A stretch of 45,080 bases of DNA from Mesoaciditoga lauensis cd-1655R = DSM 25116 (GCF_000745455.1 NZ_KN050691.1:80267-125346); one strand, 5' to 3'; shown: positions 30,956 through 38,335, counted from the first letter of the stretch. Notes: a model not told the origin generated them from the letters alone. Program-made: numbers and translations.

Positions 30956-30984
30956 ATAATACCGCTTATTACAATATAAATCAA
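30956..30984 (-). promoter_or_regulatory. Promoter and operator of the Panacea-like operon
   Basis: TTGATT (30984-30979) and TATTAT (30961-30956) are separated by 17 bp on the minus strand. A perfect inverted repeat TAATA-AGCGG-TATTA spans 30971-30957 and overlaps the -10 box, a likely autoregulatory operator. The start codon GTG 30930 lies about 26 bp downstream of the -10. Confidence 0.6.
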
Positions 30985-30993
30985 GGGGGAATG

Positions 30994-31015
30994 ATAAAAG
31001 CGGGTTCTACCCGCT
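30994..31015 (-). terminator. Terminator closing the early region
   Basis: AGCGGG (30999-31004) pairs with CCCGCT (31010-31015) across TTCTA. On the minus strand it is followed by TTTATC. It lies 29 bp after the 167-residue gene and just before the promoter of the TA-like pair. Confidence 0.8.
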
Positions 31016-31043
31016 CCTCATACTTTTCCCATTCAATCATATT

Positions 31044-31547
31044 TTAGCACATAGTCGTCCGTTTTGTCAAAAGTTGTAACGTTCTTAATCGAATTTTTAC
31101 AATTGCTCTTGCTGCTCTCTTTAACATGTTAGGAATTTGCGAATGCTCAATGTAATAGATTTTATCTGGTCCATCATCTGCCGCAATCAACCCTAACTTC
31201 TCAGCGATATCAATGCTTTTTTCTCTATTCATCACCGCCATGAGCCATACATTTGATAAAGTTCTATCTTGTTCTCTAAGCCTATAAAACCAATACTCCA
31301 TTTCTCCGACAAGTTCTGCCGTATTAAAAACCTCTTCATCCGACGGCTCAGGCTTTTCTCCGCTTCTTAGAAGAATGCTCCCCGTCGCAAATGCCGTTTC
31401 CCACTCAATAAGTTCGTCAACAACAGATAAATCAAGAACTCCTATCCCCAAAGTATGGCAATAATTCTTATAATGACGATATAATTTCTTCATTTCATAC
31501 CATTTCATCGGTACTCCTGTTAAAAACTTCTTAGCCAAATAATCCAT
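31044..31547 (-). CDS. End-of-early-operon protein, possible late regulator
   Basis: This 167-residue protein starts at an ATG with AGGAGGTAGAGA upstream. It is largely helical, with conserved-looking segments WYEMKKLYRHYKNYCHTLG, SVVDELIEWETAFATG and YWFYRLREQDRTLSNVWLMA, and a basic C terminus (MLKRAARAIVKIRLRTLQ). It lies last in the early operon, where ArpU/RinA-like or Q-like late regulators usually lie. I see no clear helix-turn-helix or other diagnostic motif, so the regulatory role is inferred from place only. Confidence 0.55.
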   Translation of the reverse strand: MDYLAKKFLTGVPMKWYEMKKLYRHYKNYCHTLGIGVLDLSVVDELIEWETAFATGSILLRSGEKPEPSDEEVFNTAELVGEMEYWFYRLREQDRTLSNVWLMAVMNREKSIDIAEKLGLIAADDGPDKIYYIEHSQIPNMLKRAARAIVKIRLRTLQLLTKRTTMC

Positions 31548-31550
31548 TCT

Positions 31551-31724
31551 CTACCTCCTCAACTTTTTAGCCAGCATTTCGTTGAGTTCGTCTCGGATTT
31601 GTTTTAATCTTTTTTTCTCGTCCTCAGTAAAAACGGACTTACAGGAGCTAATTGCCCTCGTAAGCCCATCCGCTAATTTGCCAAGCGCTTTAACGTCCTC
31701 AGAAGGGGATATCGTCTTCTTCAT
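31551..31724 (-). CDS. Small 57-residue helical protein
   Basis: The ATG at 31724 lies inside the 3' end of the SSB gene (26-bp overlap). The product reads MKKTISPSEDVKALGKLADG, followed by TRAISSCKSVFTEDEKKRLK and a basic coiled coil. Its stop TAG lies within the ribosome site of the next gene. No strong ribosome site precedes its ATG, so translation may be coupled to SSB. The family is not recognised. Confidence 0.5.
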   Translation of the reverse strand: MKKTISPSEDVKALGKLADGLTRAISSCKSVFTEDEKKRLKQIRDELNEMLAKKLRR

Positions 31725-32082
31725 TGACAAGCTCGCTTTCGGTGGTGCCAGAAGTTACTTCTGCCCCCGGGAGTTCATTTTTCTTTCTCAGCAGTTGAAC
31801 GCTTTTCGCAATTACCGACAAGTCGCTATGTTTAATCCCGTTTTGATCTACCCATTTGTTCTGGCTTAAACTGCCCTCTACCAACACAAGATCGCCTTTT
31901 TCTGCGTGTTCTCCTAAAAATTCAGCCGTTTTATTAAACGCCGTTACCCTTACGAAATCCACCCTGTCGTTATAACCGTTTACCGCCACATCAAACGTGG
32001 CATAAATTTTTTCACTTTGGCTCGCTTTCGCTTCAACATCTTTTGTCAATCTCCCAGTTAGAACTACCAAATTAACATTCAT
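31699..32082 (-). CDS. ssb: Single-stranded DNA-binding protein
   Basis: This 127-residue OB-fold protein begins MNVNLVVLTGRLTKDVEAKA and has VDFVRVTAFNKTAEFLGEHA and KGDLVLVEGSLSQNKWVDQN, all usual in SSB. It ends with the acidic tip DDIPF, the signature tail that binds partner proteins. It is a shorter-than-host phage SSB with a brief linker. It works with the YqaJ-type exonuclease, RecT and replication proteins. GGGAGGCAATAGT precedes the ATG. Confidence 0.95.
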   Translation of the reverse strand: MNVNLVVLTGRLTKDVEAKASQSEKIYATFDVAVNGYNDRVDFVRVTAFNKTAEFLGEHAEKGDLVLVEGSLSQNKWVDQNGIKHSDLSVIAKSVQLLRKKNELPGAEVTSGTTESELVNEEDDIPF

Positions 32083-32297
32083 ACTATTGCCTCCCTATAA
32101 TGTACTCCTGCAGGCACAACTCCATAATTCTCCAAGCGTGTTCTTAAAACCCTAACGCTCATCCCTGAGACTTTCGCAGCATGCTCCAAAGGCGGACGAT
32201 CTCTCATGAGCTCTTCAAAATACGCTCTTCGCACATCCTCCATAACATCTGCATATTTGCGCATGTCTCCATTCTCATCAAAGAGATCCACTCTCAT
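32079..32297 (-). CDS. Small helix-turn-helix-like protein
   Basis: From the ATG at 32297, preceded by GGGGGTGG, the protein has 72 residues. A probable DNA-binding unit lies at about 40-63 (LEHAAKVSGMSVRVLRTRLE). It is too small for a separate effector domain. The frame extends to a TTG at 32327, which would overlap the previous small gene further. It overlaps the SSB start by 4 bp, suggesting coupling. The function is not identified; a small regulator is possible. Confidence 0.55.
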   Translation of the reverse strand: MRVDLFDENGDMRKYADVMEDVRRAYFEELMRDRPPLEHAAKVSGMSVRVLRTRLENYGVVPAGVHYREAIV

Positions 32298-32445
32298 CTT
32301 TGCCACCCCCGTGCAATCTGAATTCAAGTTTTTTTCTCAAATATTCTTCGTGATTCTCACAATCTGAAATCTTTCCAACCGTAAGAATAGATATCAAAAA
32401 TACTCCTAAAATCCCGCCTATAAACATGCCAAGAAGAAAAATCAT
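32278..32445 (-). CDS. DUF3789-like single-pass membrane protein
   Basis: This 55-residue ORF has MIFLLGMFIGGILGVFLISI at the N terminus, a strong membrane segment with Gly motifs like the small phage DUF3789 proteins, then a soluble charged tail with DCENHEEYLRKKLEF. Its ATG overlaps the stop of the previous gene as ATGA, and GGAGGATGATGAA precedes it. Function is unknown. Confidence 0.65.
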   Translation of the reverse strand: MIFLLGMFIGGILGVFLISILTVGKISDCENHEEYLRKKLEFRLHGGGKDESGSL

Positions 32446-32669
32446 TCTTCATCATCCTCCTTCACAAAGACCTCTAACTCTTTTATGCCCGATTCAAGCC
32501 AATCTTGCATGTATTTGTAGGAATTCAGCACGTACTCAACCAGATTCTCATGGCAGTGGGCATGCTTGCAAAAATTCTCGACTTGCTCACGGACACCATC
32601 AATATATCCATGCACATGGTTCATAGCAGAATAAGCACCCAAAATGCGTTGTTCGTCAATTTTTATCAT
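32442..32669 (-). CDS. Small helical protein, unknown
   Basis: This 75-residue protein (MIKIDEQRILGAYSAMNHVH; NFCKHAHCHENLVEYVLNSY) has a His/Cys-rich CKHAHCH segment that might bind metal. The acidic C terminus ends VKEDDEE. It is coupled to the DUF3789-like gene by ATGA. No family is recognised. Confidence 0.55.
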   Translation of the reverse strand: MIKIDEQRILGAYSAMNHVHGYIDGVREQVENFCKHAHCHENLVEYVLNSYKYMQDWLESGIKELEVFVKEDDEE

Positions 32670-32684
32670 TTCTCATCATCTCCT

Positions 32685-32885
32685 TTAATCAACACCTTTT
32701 TCTTTGACCCGTCTATCAATTTCATCAAGATATCCCTTTATATCACCGAGTAAGTTGTTTAAATGTACTGAAATCACATAATAAATCGTCTCATGCTCCT
32801 TTTGCGCTTGATATTCAAACGCATCTATCACCTCTTTTGCTTCCTCAACTTTCTCTTTGGCAAATTCAATCGCATCACTAATCAT
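32685..32885 (-). CDS. Small helical protein, unknown
   Basis: This 66-residue protein is predicted fully helical (IEFAKEKVEEAKEVIDAFEY; HLNNLLGDIKGYLDEIDRRV). The start overlaps the stop of the small Cys-rich gene as ATGA. It may form a coiled coil with its helical neighbour. No family is recognised. Confidence 0.55.
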   Translation of the reverse strand: MISDAIEFAKEKVEEAKEVIDAFEYQAQKEHETIYYVISVHLNNLLGDIKGYLDEIDRRVKEKGVD

Positions 32886-33031
32886 TTCTCATCATCTCCA
32901 AATTCTTCGTACTCCTCACACTCTACTTCTTTTTCCCAATTGTCTGTCATCCAACTATCGTTTCCTCTCATACAGTGCCCAATATTTATTCGATAATTTT
33001 TACACTTTAAACATTGCTCTTTAAGTTTCAC
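32882..33031 (-). CDS. Small Cys-rich (zinc-ribbon-like) protein
   Basis: This 49-residue ORF starts at GTG 33031 with GGGAG ten bases upstream. It reads MKLKEQCLKCKNYRINIGHC, then MRGNDSWMTDNWEKEVECEE, and ends acidic. Four Cys residues (CLKC, HC, EC) suggest a small zinc-binding knuckle, common in short phage proteins. Its stop overlaps the next ATG. The function is unknown. Confidence 0.6.
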   Translation of the reverse strand: MKLKEQCLKCKNYRINIGHCMRGNDSWMTDNWEKEVECEEYEEFGDDEK

Positions 33032-33037
33032 CCTTCA

Positions 33038-33460
33038 TCATCTCCCAGTGCTCCCAAAACCATCTTCTCCACGGTTGGAGTCCGGCAACTCATCTTTCAC
33101 CATCACGGCTGAACACGGAAGAATTATCAACTGAGCTATCCTATCTCCGGACTGAATTTCGTAATCGTAGCCGCCTATATTCGCCAAATTCACCATGATT
33201 TCTCCTCTATATCCTGAATCTATAACCCCACCCATTACAAAAATCCCCTTTGCCGCCATTGAAGAACGTTCTTTGACAAGTCCAAAATAGCCTTCTGGGA
33301 TTGCAACTTTTACACCAGTATGGATCATGGGTGTGAATTCTTGAGCCGGTACTATTACATCTTCGATGCTTTCTAAATCCCATCCAGCGTCTGTGTAGTG
33401 TTTATGAAAAAGCATCTTATTCGTTTTTACCTCTGGATATTCTTTTTCAGTTGTGTTCAT
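33038..33460 (-). CDS. dut: dUTPase
   Basis: This 140-residue trimeric dUTPase has all five motifs: AGWDLES (25-31), ERSSMA (64-69), GVIDSGYRGE (78-87), a region ending GDRIAQLI (104-111), and C-terminal RGEDGFGSTG (130-139). It hydrolyses dUTP to dUMP and PPi, keeping uracil out of phage DNA. Motif 1 has Trp where Tyr is commoner. It is next to small replication-associated genes. Normal family length. Confidence 0.95.
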   Translation of the reverse strand: MNTTEKEYPEVKTNKMLFHKHYTDAGWDLESIEDVIVPAQEFTPMIHTGVKVAIPEGYFGLVKERSSMAAKGIFVMGGVIDSGYRGEIMVNLANIGGYDYEIQSGDRIAQLIILPCSAVMVKDELPDSNRGEDGFGSTGR

Positions 33461-33663
33461 TTTTGCTCCCCCTTTTTATGATCCTTTCTCCATTTCTCCT
33501 CGTCAATTTTGTAGTAATCTCTGAACTCCCACATCTTAAGTAGTTTCCTTACATCCATTGATTCTTTTACAAGCTCTTTCTTGGCTTCTAAATCATGAAC
33601 AGAAAGCATTTTCTCTTCAAGAAATTTCAAATAACTTCCCAAAACAGCTGTTACTCCATCCAT
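33457..33663 (-). CDS. Small helical protein coupled to helicase loader
   Basis: From the ATG at 33663 the protein has 68 residues; AAAGGAGG lies seven bases upstream. Its earlier ATG (33669) overlaps the helicase loader stop as ATGA and is an alternative. It is helical and charged (LKFLEEKMLSVHDLEAKKEL; KMWEFRDYYKIDEEKWRK). No family is recognised. A role with the loader is suggested only by coupling. Confidence 0.55.
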   Translation of the reverse strand: MDGVTAVLGSYLKFLEEKMLSVHDLEAKKELVKESMDVRKLLKMWEFRDYYKIDEEKWRKDHKKGEQK

Positions 33664-33665
33664 TT

Positions 33666-34511
33666 TCATTCCTCCTTTAACCATTCAAGGTTTTTGTCTC
33701 TCAACGTTTTTCGGTAATCGTCTACATCTTTGATTTCAATGGTTAGTAAGCTTTCATACAACCTTGAGAACATTTTGCTTCCTAACGCATTCATGAAGTC
33801 TCTCATGGGTAAGTTTGTTGTGAAAACTGTTCCTCTCTTTTGCCGATAACGATGTTCGATCAATTCAAAAGCACGTTGGAGAAAATATTTATTCTCAAAC
33901 TCTGTAGTAAGATCATCAATCACCAATAAATCCACCCCACGCAAGGCTTCGAAGCGCTCATCAATGGCTTGAAAACCGCCATGGAGCAAATCAACCGCCA
34001 AAACAAGCGCCGCTGTATCTCCGACTTCTATCGCTTTTCGTATGGTCGCAATCGCTAAATGAGTCTTACCAGCTCCATAAGGGCCCGTTATCAAGATGTT
34101 CGCACCCTGTTCCCATGCACGTGCTTTGACATATTTTTTCATCAGTTTAAGCGCTTCTCCGCTGCTTGCGCTTCGTATCATGAAATTTTCAAAGCTTTTA
34201 TCTGCCAAATTATCTGGTACAATTTCTCTCAATTTGTGCTCTAATTCAACCTGTTTCAGCCACGATTGATATCTTGGACAAACTATGGGAATTGGTTGCT
34301 CAGTCGGGCTTGATTCAAATATAAGAACACCGCCATATGGGCACTCGTAAGGCCCCGGACACTTTTCAAGACAGTTATCCAACATCTCCCTTGGAGTGGT
34401 AAAGCGTCTTTGCGAGATCTTCTTCTGTGAATCCTGTGCCCGCTGGGCTCTTGTAGAGTTCAGCTTCATCTCTTCTTCGATCTTGCTTATCTTGTCTCTT
34501 AACGGTTTCAT
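33666..34511 (-). CDS. DnaC/DnaI-like helicase loader
   Basis: From the ATG at 34511, which has the near-perfect ribosome site AAGGAGGTG, the protein has 281 residues. It is an AAA+ ATPase with Walker A GPYGAGKT (143-150), Walker B LLVIDDL (195-201), and a sensor-like VFTTN. Four Cys residues at about 47, 51, 57 and 78 could form an N-terminal zinc site, as in DnaI-type loaders. It would load the host replicative helicase at the phage origin. The first 46 codons overlap the initiator gene by 137 bp in another frame. Confidence 0.88.
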   Translation of the reverse strand: MKPLRDKISKIEEEMKLNSTRAQRAQDSQKKISQRRFTTPREMLDNCLEKCPGPYECPYGGVLIFESSPTEQPIPIVCPRYQSWLKQVELEHKLREIVPDNLADKSFENFMIRSASSGEALKLMKKYVKARAWEQGANILITGPYGAGKTHLAIATIRKAIEVGDTAALVLAVDLLHGGFQAIDERFEALRGVDLLVIDDLTTEFENKYFLQRAFELIEHRYRQKRGTVFTTNLPMRDFMNALGSKMFSRLYESLLTIEIKDVDDYRKTLRDKNLEWLKEE

Positions 34512-35232
34512 GGCGCACCTCCTTGTCATCGTATTTCCCTTCTAACACCTTCACGAAATTGTCTTCGTTCTTGAAAACCCAATCAAAGCTTGCTTGCCAG
34601 CCACGATTGTTATCGCCCTTTAAGAAACTCGAAGCCTCCATTTTTTTAAAAACAGTTAGAATCTCATCTAAGGGATGTTTGGCATACCTTGCCCTTATAT
34701 GCTTTTTTCTTTTATCCGTTAGTTGCTTAACCGGAGAAAAAGATTTGCAAATTTCGTTGAAGGATTCGACAACCTTTTTGAAGGGAATGTCTTCGGTAGA
34801 AGACTTAGTAGATACGTTAGTATCTACAATAATATTCTTGTCTTTATCTAACTCTTGTCTTTGTCTTATATATGGTACTGCGATTAGTCTCTCTATTAGT
34901 CCATTATTAGTCTTCGATTGGCCTTCGATTAGTTTTTGATTAGTGTCTGTGGTGGACCAATCCATGTAATAATATTTGCCAGCCGTTCTTGTTGTCCCTT
35001 TTTGATATCTTATTGCTCCACTATCATTAAGCCTTTGTCTCGCTCGAATGAATGCCGTTTTTGAGCATCCCATCCGTGCAATCAACCGATTATTGGGTAG
35101 ATACAGCGGCTCTTTCCAACCGCTTTTGTTGGCATAGTCCAACAAAATAAAGTACAACTGTACTTCATACGGGGAAAAAGAATACGCCACATCTAACTCC
35201 CAAAATCGATTTATCAGCTCAATATATGTCAT
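34375..35232 (-). CDS. Replication initiator / DnaD-like protein
   Basis: This 285-residue protein has an N-terminal winged-helix region (about 1-95) with FSPYEVQLYFILLDYANKSG and NNRLIARMGCSKTAFIRARQ. A linker follows, then a C-terminal DnaD/helicase-loader-associated region with FKKVVESFNEICKSFSP, ARYAKHPLDEILTVFKKMEA and FLKGDNNRGWQASFDWVFKN. Such proteins bind the phage origin and recruit the helicase loader, whose gene follows. GGAGGC precedes the ATG. The C-terminal 45 residues are polar and overlap the loader gene. An origin is probably within or near this gene, but none could be identified by repeats. Confidence 0.75.
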   Translation of the reverse strand: MTYIELINRFWELDVAYSFSPYEVQLYFILLDYANKSGWKEPLYLPNNRLIARMGCSKTAFIRARQRLNDSGAIRYQKGTTRTAGKYYYMDWSTTDTNQKLIEGQSKTNNGLIERLIAVPYIRQRQELDKDKNIIVDTNVSTKSSTEDIPFKKVVESFNEICKSFSPVKQLTDKRKKHIRARYAKHPLDEILTVFKKMEASSFLKGDNNRGWQASFDWVFKNEDNFVKVLEGKYDDKEVRHETVKRQDKQDRRRDEAELYKSPAGTGFTEEDLAKTLYHSKGDVG

Positions 35233-35260
35233 GTTTTTTTGCCTCCAATCAAAATCTGTA

Positions 35261-35286
35261 AAAACCCCGCACCCGTCGATGCGGGG
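35261..35286 (-). terminator. Strong terminator inside the early operon
   Basis: CCCCGCA (265-271) pairs perfectly with TGCGGGG (280-286). On the minus strand it is followed by TTTTTAC. It separates recT from the replication initiator, so downstream genes need either antitermination or their own promoter. Confidence 0.88.
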
Positions 35287-35304
35287 AAAAGAGAAGGGGG
35301 ATGG

Positions 35305-36294
35305 TCAGCTGAGACTGGTCAATATTTCTTTTGCCTGTTCTTCGCTCAAAAGGGCAAGGGATTTCACGCTGTATTTGGCTTTTATCATTTCAATGGTTTC
35401 TTTCTTTTTGTTCTCATCGTATTCTTCGAGTTTCTTATAAAGCTGTTTTATATGGGTAACGGATTCAGATGGTGAAACTTCTTCTTCGCTTTCATCCGGA
35501 GGAATTTCCTGGTAATCTGTATCTATCCAGTCGGTCTCATCCGGTACTTCTTCCACCATGTCTTCTCTTATTTCCTGCTTGGTGGTTTCATCCGCCGCAA
35601 TTGCTTTTTGAACTTCGATGCTCATCGGAAGATATTTGCAAAGTTGCTTTATCACCGTTTTCTTTGCCATAGCATCGTAATCCGTAACCCAAGGCCCAGA
35701 GTTGGGGGATTTAGAGCGACTTCTTATCTTTTCAACATCTTCCTTTGACATAACCAAGAAAGAATATTGGCCATCCTTGAATTTTGCAACGGCGTAATAC
35801 GCATATGCTTTTCCTCTATCTTTAAGAGCTGGTTTGTGTCGAAGCTTTGGCTCAAGCCCGTATTCGTATTCAAACTCATCGTTATCACAAACCTCATGCA
35901 CGTCTATGTTCTGAATTTCTCCAGAACGTCTAACGAGATCAAGAAGGCCTTTGTATCCTATTTGAAACTGAACCTCTGTTGAATTGGTTTTTCTGTTGTA
36001 ATAAGGAATTAAGTAAGCGTGACCTAAAACTCCAGGCTCCAAGCCAAGTTGTGCCGCCGTCATTATGGCTCCGAGAAGCGAAGCTTGAGATGCTTGAAGG
36101 AGCTTTGGATTCTTTCTCATTTCAGTTAAAGCAATTCTCGCTATTCTATCTGCATCCATATGCTTCGGTAATGCTTTCTGGATTTCTGGTTGCATTCTTT
36201 TCAGCAAGTCCTGGATTGTTTTATACGGGCTTGGTTTTATTCCTTGTTTTGCCTTTGCAGACAATTTATTCTTAACCTCACTTGTTGTTGACAT
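35305..36294 (-). CDS. recT: RecT-like single-strand annealing protein
   Basis: From the ATG at 36294 the protein has 329 residues; AAGGAGGGG lies upstream and overlaps the exonuclease stop. It matches the RecT family: LLKRMQPEIQKALPKHMDAD, ASLLGAIMTAAQLGLEPGVL, EVQFQIGYKGLLDLVRRSGE and PWVTDYDAMAKKTVIKQLCK. The C-terminal third is acidic. It anneals ssDNA made by the adjacent exonuclease. A further upstream start (36345) has no good ribosome site. Confidence 0.95.
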   Translation of the reverse strand: MSTTSEVKNKLSAKAKQGIKPSPYKTIQDLLKRMQPEIQKALPKHMDADRIARIALTEMRKNPKLLQASQASLLGAIMTAAQLGLEPGVLGHAYLIPYYNRKTNSTEVQFQIGYKGLLDLVRRSGEIQNIDVHEVCDNDEFEYEYGLEPKLRHKPALKDRGKAYAYYAVAKFKDGQYSFLVMSKEDVEKIRSRSKSPNSGPWVTDYDAMAKKTVIKQLCKYLPMSIEVQKAIAADETTKQEIREDMVEEVPDETDWIDTDYQEIPPDESEEEVSPSESVTHIKQLYKKLEEYDENKKKETIEMIKAKYSVKSLALLSEEQAKEILTSLS

Positions 36295-36295
36295 C

Positions 36296-37222
36296 TTACA
36301 TCCCCTCCTTAATTGTGAGTCTTCTATAGGAAGACTCTTTCGCATATTGTTCGTATAAATCAGAATGTTCTTTCTTGAAAGTTTTAGAATCGAATCTCTT
36401 AGTTTTTACTTGTTTCCAAGAAACGAAGTATTTATCTGTTCTTCCACTTTCGTGTTCTCCCAAAAGAGCCTTTATTCTGTTTTCTTTCTCAGTTTTCATC
36501 TCATCCAATTGCTTAATCTGTTCTACAAGGGCATTTCTTTCCTCAATGAGTTTATTTGCTTCGCCTGGAAGAGAAAGAATATCATCCGTTGTAGAAGATG
36601 GATACAAAATATTGAGTATCTCCGTTGAATTTTTTGAACCATCTATATCTGGAGGCGTTTTTGATTCAACACAATCCCAGAATTCTTTCTCAATTTTGAT
36701 AAGATTCTGAATGAGTTCCTCATCTCTTTCCACCTTTTTCCAAACAAATTTGTTTCCACCAATCAAAACCGCTATGTATGCATAGTCGGTGTTCGTAACC
36801 GCCATGTAGTGTTGAACTTGAATGATATACTCTTGAGGGATTTCGTCATCCTTCCATTCTTTGGCGTTGTAGGCTGACGTGGTTTTACACTCCAGAATGG
36901 CATTTTCTCCAACTACTTTCCTATCTATGTTTGCGATCATGAAATCATATTCAGGATGAATGAGAATTGCATTAACTCTATGCACACGTTTGCCTGTTCT
37001 TTTCTCAAATTCTTTAGCAACGAGATCCTCAAGAATGTTTCCCCAATATGTGTATTCGTTATTAACATCTTTCTTGATTTCACCTATCTTTTCAAGATAA
37101 ACCGCGAGCGGGGACTTAAAGCGGTTTAATCCCGCTATGGCCGCCGCATCAGAACCACCTATGCCTTTTCTTCTCGTTTCTTTCCATTCCTCGTAACTCA
37201 TGCTCTTCGTATCAATTCTCAT
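36296..37222 (-). CDS. YqaJ-family viral recombinase exonuclease
   Basis: Start at the ATG at 37222, which overlaps the previous stop as ATGA, gives 308 residues. It has the lambda-exonuclease/YqaJ core: RKGIGGSDAAAIAGLNRFKS, WGNILEDLVAKEFEKRTG, ANIDRKV, ILECKT and IIQVQHYMAVT. The acidic and Lys residues of ECK form the nuclease metal site. It degrades duplex ends to give ssDNA for RecT, whose gene follows directly. The C-terminal coiled coil (LIEERNALVEQIKQLDEMKT) is typical of the family. Confidence 0.92.
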   Translation of the reverse strand: MRIDTKSMSYEEWKETRRKGIGGSDAAAIAGLNRFKSPLAVYLEKIGEIKKDVNNEYTYWGNILEDLVAKEFEKRTGKRVHRVNAILIHPEYDFMIANIDRKVVGENAILECKTTSAYNAKEWKDDEIPQEYIIQVQHYMAVTNTDYAYIAVLIGGNKFVWKKVERDEELIQNLIKIEKEFWDCVESKTPPDIDGSKNSTEILNILYPSSTTDDILSLPGEANKLIEERNALVEQIKQLDEMKTEKENRIKALLGEHESGRTDKYFVSWKQVKTKRFDSKTFKKEHSDLYEQYAKESSYRRLTIKEGM

Positions 37223-37527
37223 ACGCCTAACCTCTCTTTCATGATTTCTTCTATTTCCCATAACCCGTAACCACGTTCTTTCTTTTTCTCCAAAACTTCT
37301 TTGAGGATATGTATTTTTCTCTTTTGATTTGCCAGCGCCCACATACGAGGATAAGCATTAGCGAGATAGTCAATAGCAAGAACAACGTCCATCTTTGAAT
37401 ATTTTCTGATGAGAGTTTTGATTTTTGCGTTTCCTTGTAGCTCTGTGATATACTTAGTTGTGATATTCTTATTTCGGGTTGTGGGCTCCTTCGTGGAGCT
37501 TCTTTTTTTACCCATTTTTCTTGCCAC
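37219..37527 (-). CDS. Small basic protein upstream of exonuclease
   Basis: This 102-residue protein has a strongly basic N terminus (MARKMGKKRSSTKEPTTRNK) and a helical C-terminal half (KMDVVLAIDYLANAYPRMWA; LWEIEEIMKERLGV). It overlaps both neighbours and is coupled to the exonuclease. No family is recognised; DNA binding is possible from its charge. Confidence 0.55.
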   Translation of the reverse strand: MARKMGKKRSSTKEPTTRNKNITTKYITELQGNAKIKTLIRKYSKMDVVLAIDYLANAYPRMWALANQKRKIHILKEVLEKKKERGYGLWEIEEIMKERLGV

Positions 37528-37594
37528 CTTTCTTTTTAAGTGCGCCTTTTACAAGCTGCTTACTGAATTTCTTCCACCAAGGTTTTTTTCTCAT
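37508..37594 (-). CDS. Tiny basic protein
   Basis: This 28-residue ORF starts at the ATG at 37594 with GAGAGGAGTGAG upstream. The product MRKKPWWKKFSKQLVKGALK, then KKGGKKNG, is extremely basic. It overlaps both adjacent genes and has its own ribosome site, so translation is plausible; it could bind nucleic acid or membranes, but this is not proven. Confidence 0.4.
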   Translation of the reverse strand: MRKKPWWKKFSKQLVKGALKKKGGKKNG

Positions 37595-37919
37595 CTTTTC
37601 TCACTCCTCTCCAGAGGCCATTACTGAGCCAGTTTTCGTTTTTAATCTGCCGAACAAGCCGTGTTATTTGGGATTCGATAGCGTCCTGAGCTGAATCAAT
37701 GTCTAAAATCTTTTTCAGGATTCCTTTAAGCTCAAGAGCAAATTCCATTTCTCCACGCATATTGTGAATCGTAATCAGGTTTTCTAAATGCCTTTTGAGA
37801 TCGTCTTCTTCGGATTCGTATTTATCAAAATCCGATATGAGCTCGAATATCATTCGTGATGCTGCAATCGAATCGCAATTCTCAGCAAGCTGTTTACCTA
37901 TCACCTCTTTTAATTTCAT
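37560..37919 (-). CDS. Helical protein, unknown
   Basis: This 119-residue protein is helical throughout (VIGKQLAENCDSIAASRMIF; LENLITIHNMRGEMEFALEL). The last part overlaps a tiny ORF. No membrane segment or catalytic motif is evident. It overlaps the stop of the upstream gene by 26 bp. No family is recognised. Confidence 0.6.
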   Translation of the reverse strand: MKLKEVIGKQLAENCDSIAASRMIFELISDFDKYESEEDDLKRHLENLITIHNMRGEMEFALELKGILKKILDIDSAQDAIESQITRLVRQIKNENWLSNGLWRGVRKDEKKTLVEEIQ

Positions 37920-38127
37920 TTCTTTTCCTCCTTATCTCTTGTAAGTCGTACCAATCTTTTTCTCCGTGTCGAACGGGTGGTAATCCCCATTCTTTCTCCA
38001 TCGAGCCTCGCTTAACAGCAATAAGGCATCCCATCTTGTCGATGATTGGAGCTTTTAACTCTCGCCGTAATTTGTGAATCTTTTTCTCCTGTGTAAGCAT
38101 TTCTTTCAGAACTTCTGCAAACTTCAT
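37894..38127 (-). CDS. Small protein, unknown
   Basis: This 77-residue protein starts at an ATG overlapping the previous stop (ATGA). It has a helical N-terminal part (FAEVLKEMLTQEKKIHKLRR) and a basic C-terminal part (DWYDLQEIRRKRNEIKRG). No family is recognised. The coupling to neighbours supports expression in the early operon. Confidence 0.55.
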   Translation of the reverse strand: MKFAEVLKEMLTQEKKIHKLRRELKAPIIDKMGCLIAVKRGSMEKEWGLPPVRHGEKDWYDLQEIRRKRNEIKRGDR

Positions 38128-38300
38128 TTAGGATCGCCTCCCACCATAACCTTCTCTGTTTCGCTGTGTGATTGAATGCCCTTTGAAACTGCATCTTGAA
38201 CGCCGTGCTCCACATTCTTTCCACCTCCTCTCAGAATTGCCATTATCTCTGGATCATTAACCATAACTTTTGCCAACTGTTGAATCTGCCTTGGTGACAT
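38124..38300 (-). CDS. Small 58-residue protein
   Basis: The ATG at 38300 follows GTGAGGTGAAAGC. The product starts MSPRQIQQLAKVMVNDPEIM and ends SETEKVMVGGDPK. It is the first gene after the second boxA-like element and overlaps the next gene as ATGA. Family is not recognised. Confidence 0.55.
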   Translation of the reverse strand: MSPRQIQQLAKVMVNDPEIMAILRGGGKNVEHGVQDAVSKGIQSHSETEKVMVGGDPK

Positions 38301-38335
38301 GCTTTCACCTCACATTCTTCTTTTTCTTGTCACGC

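Noticed and set aside
31044-31547. Naming the 167-residue protein as Q, ArpU or RinA
   Set aside because: Only its position fits; no diagnostic motif is visible.
34523-34939. 138-codon plus-strand ORF over the initiator gene
   Set aside because: It is antisense to a recognised replication gene and has low-complexity Ser/Leu composition typical of shadows.
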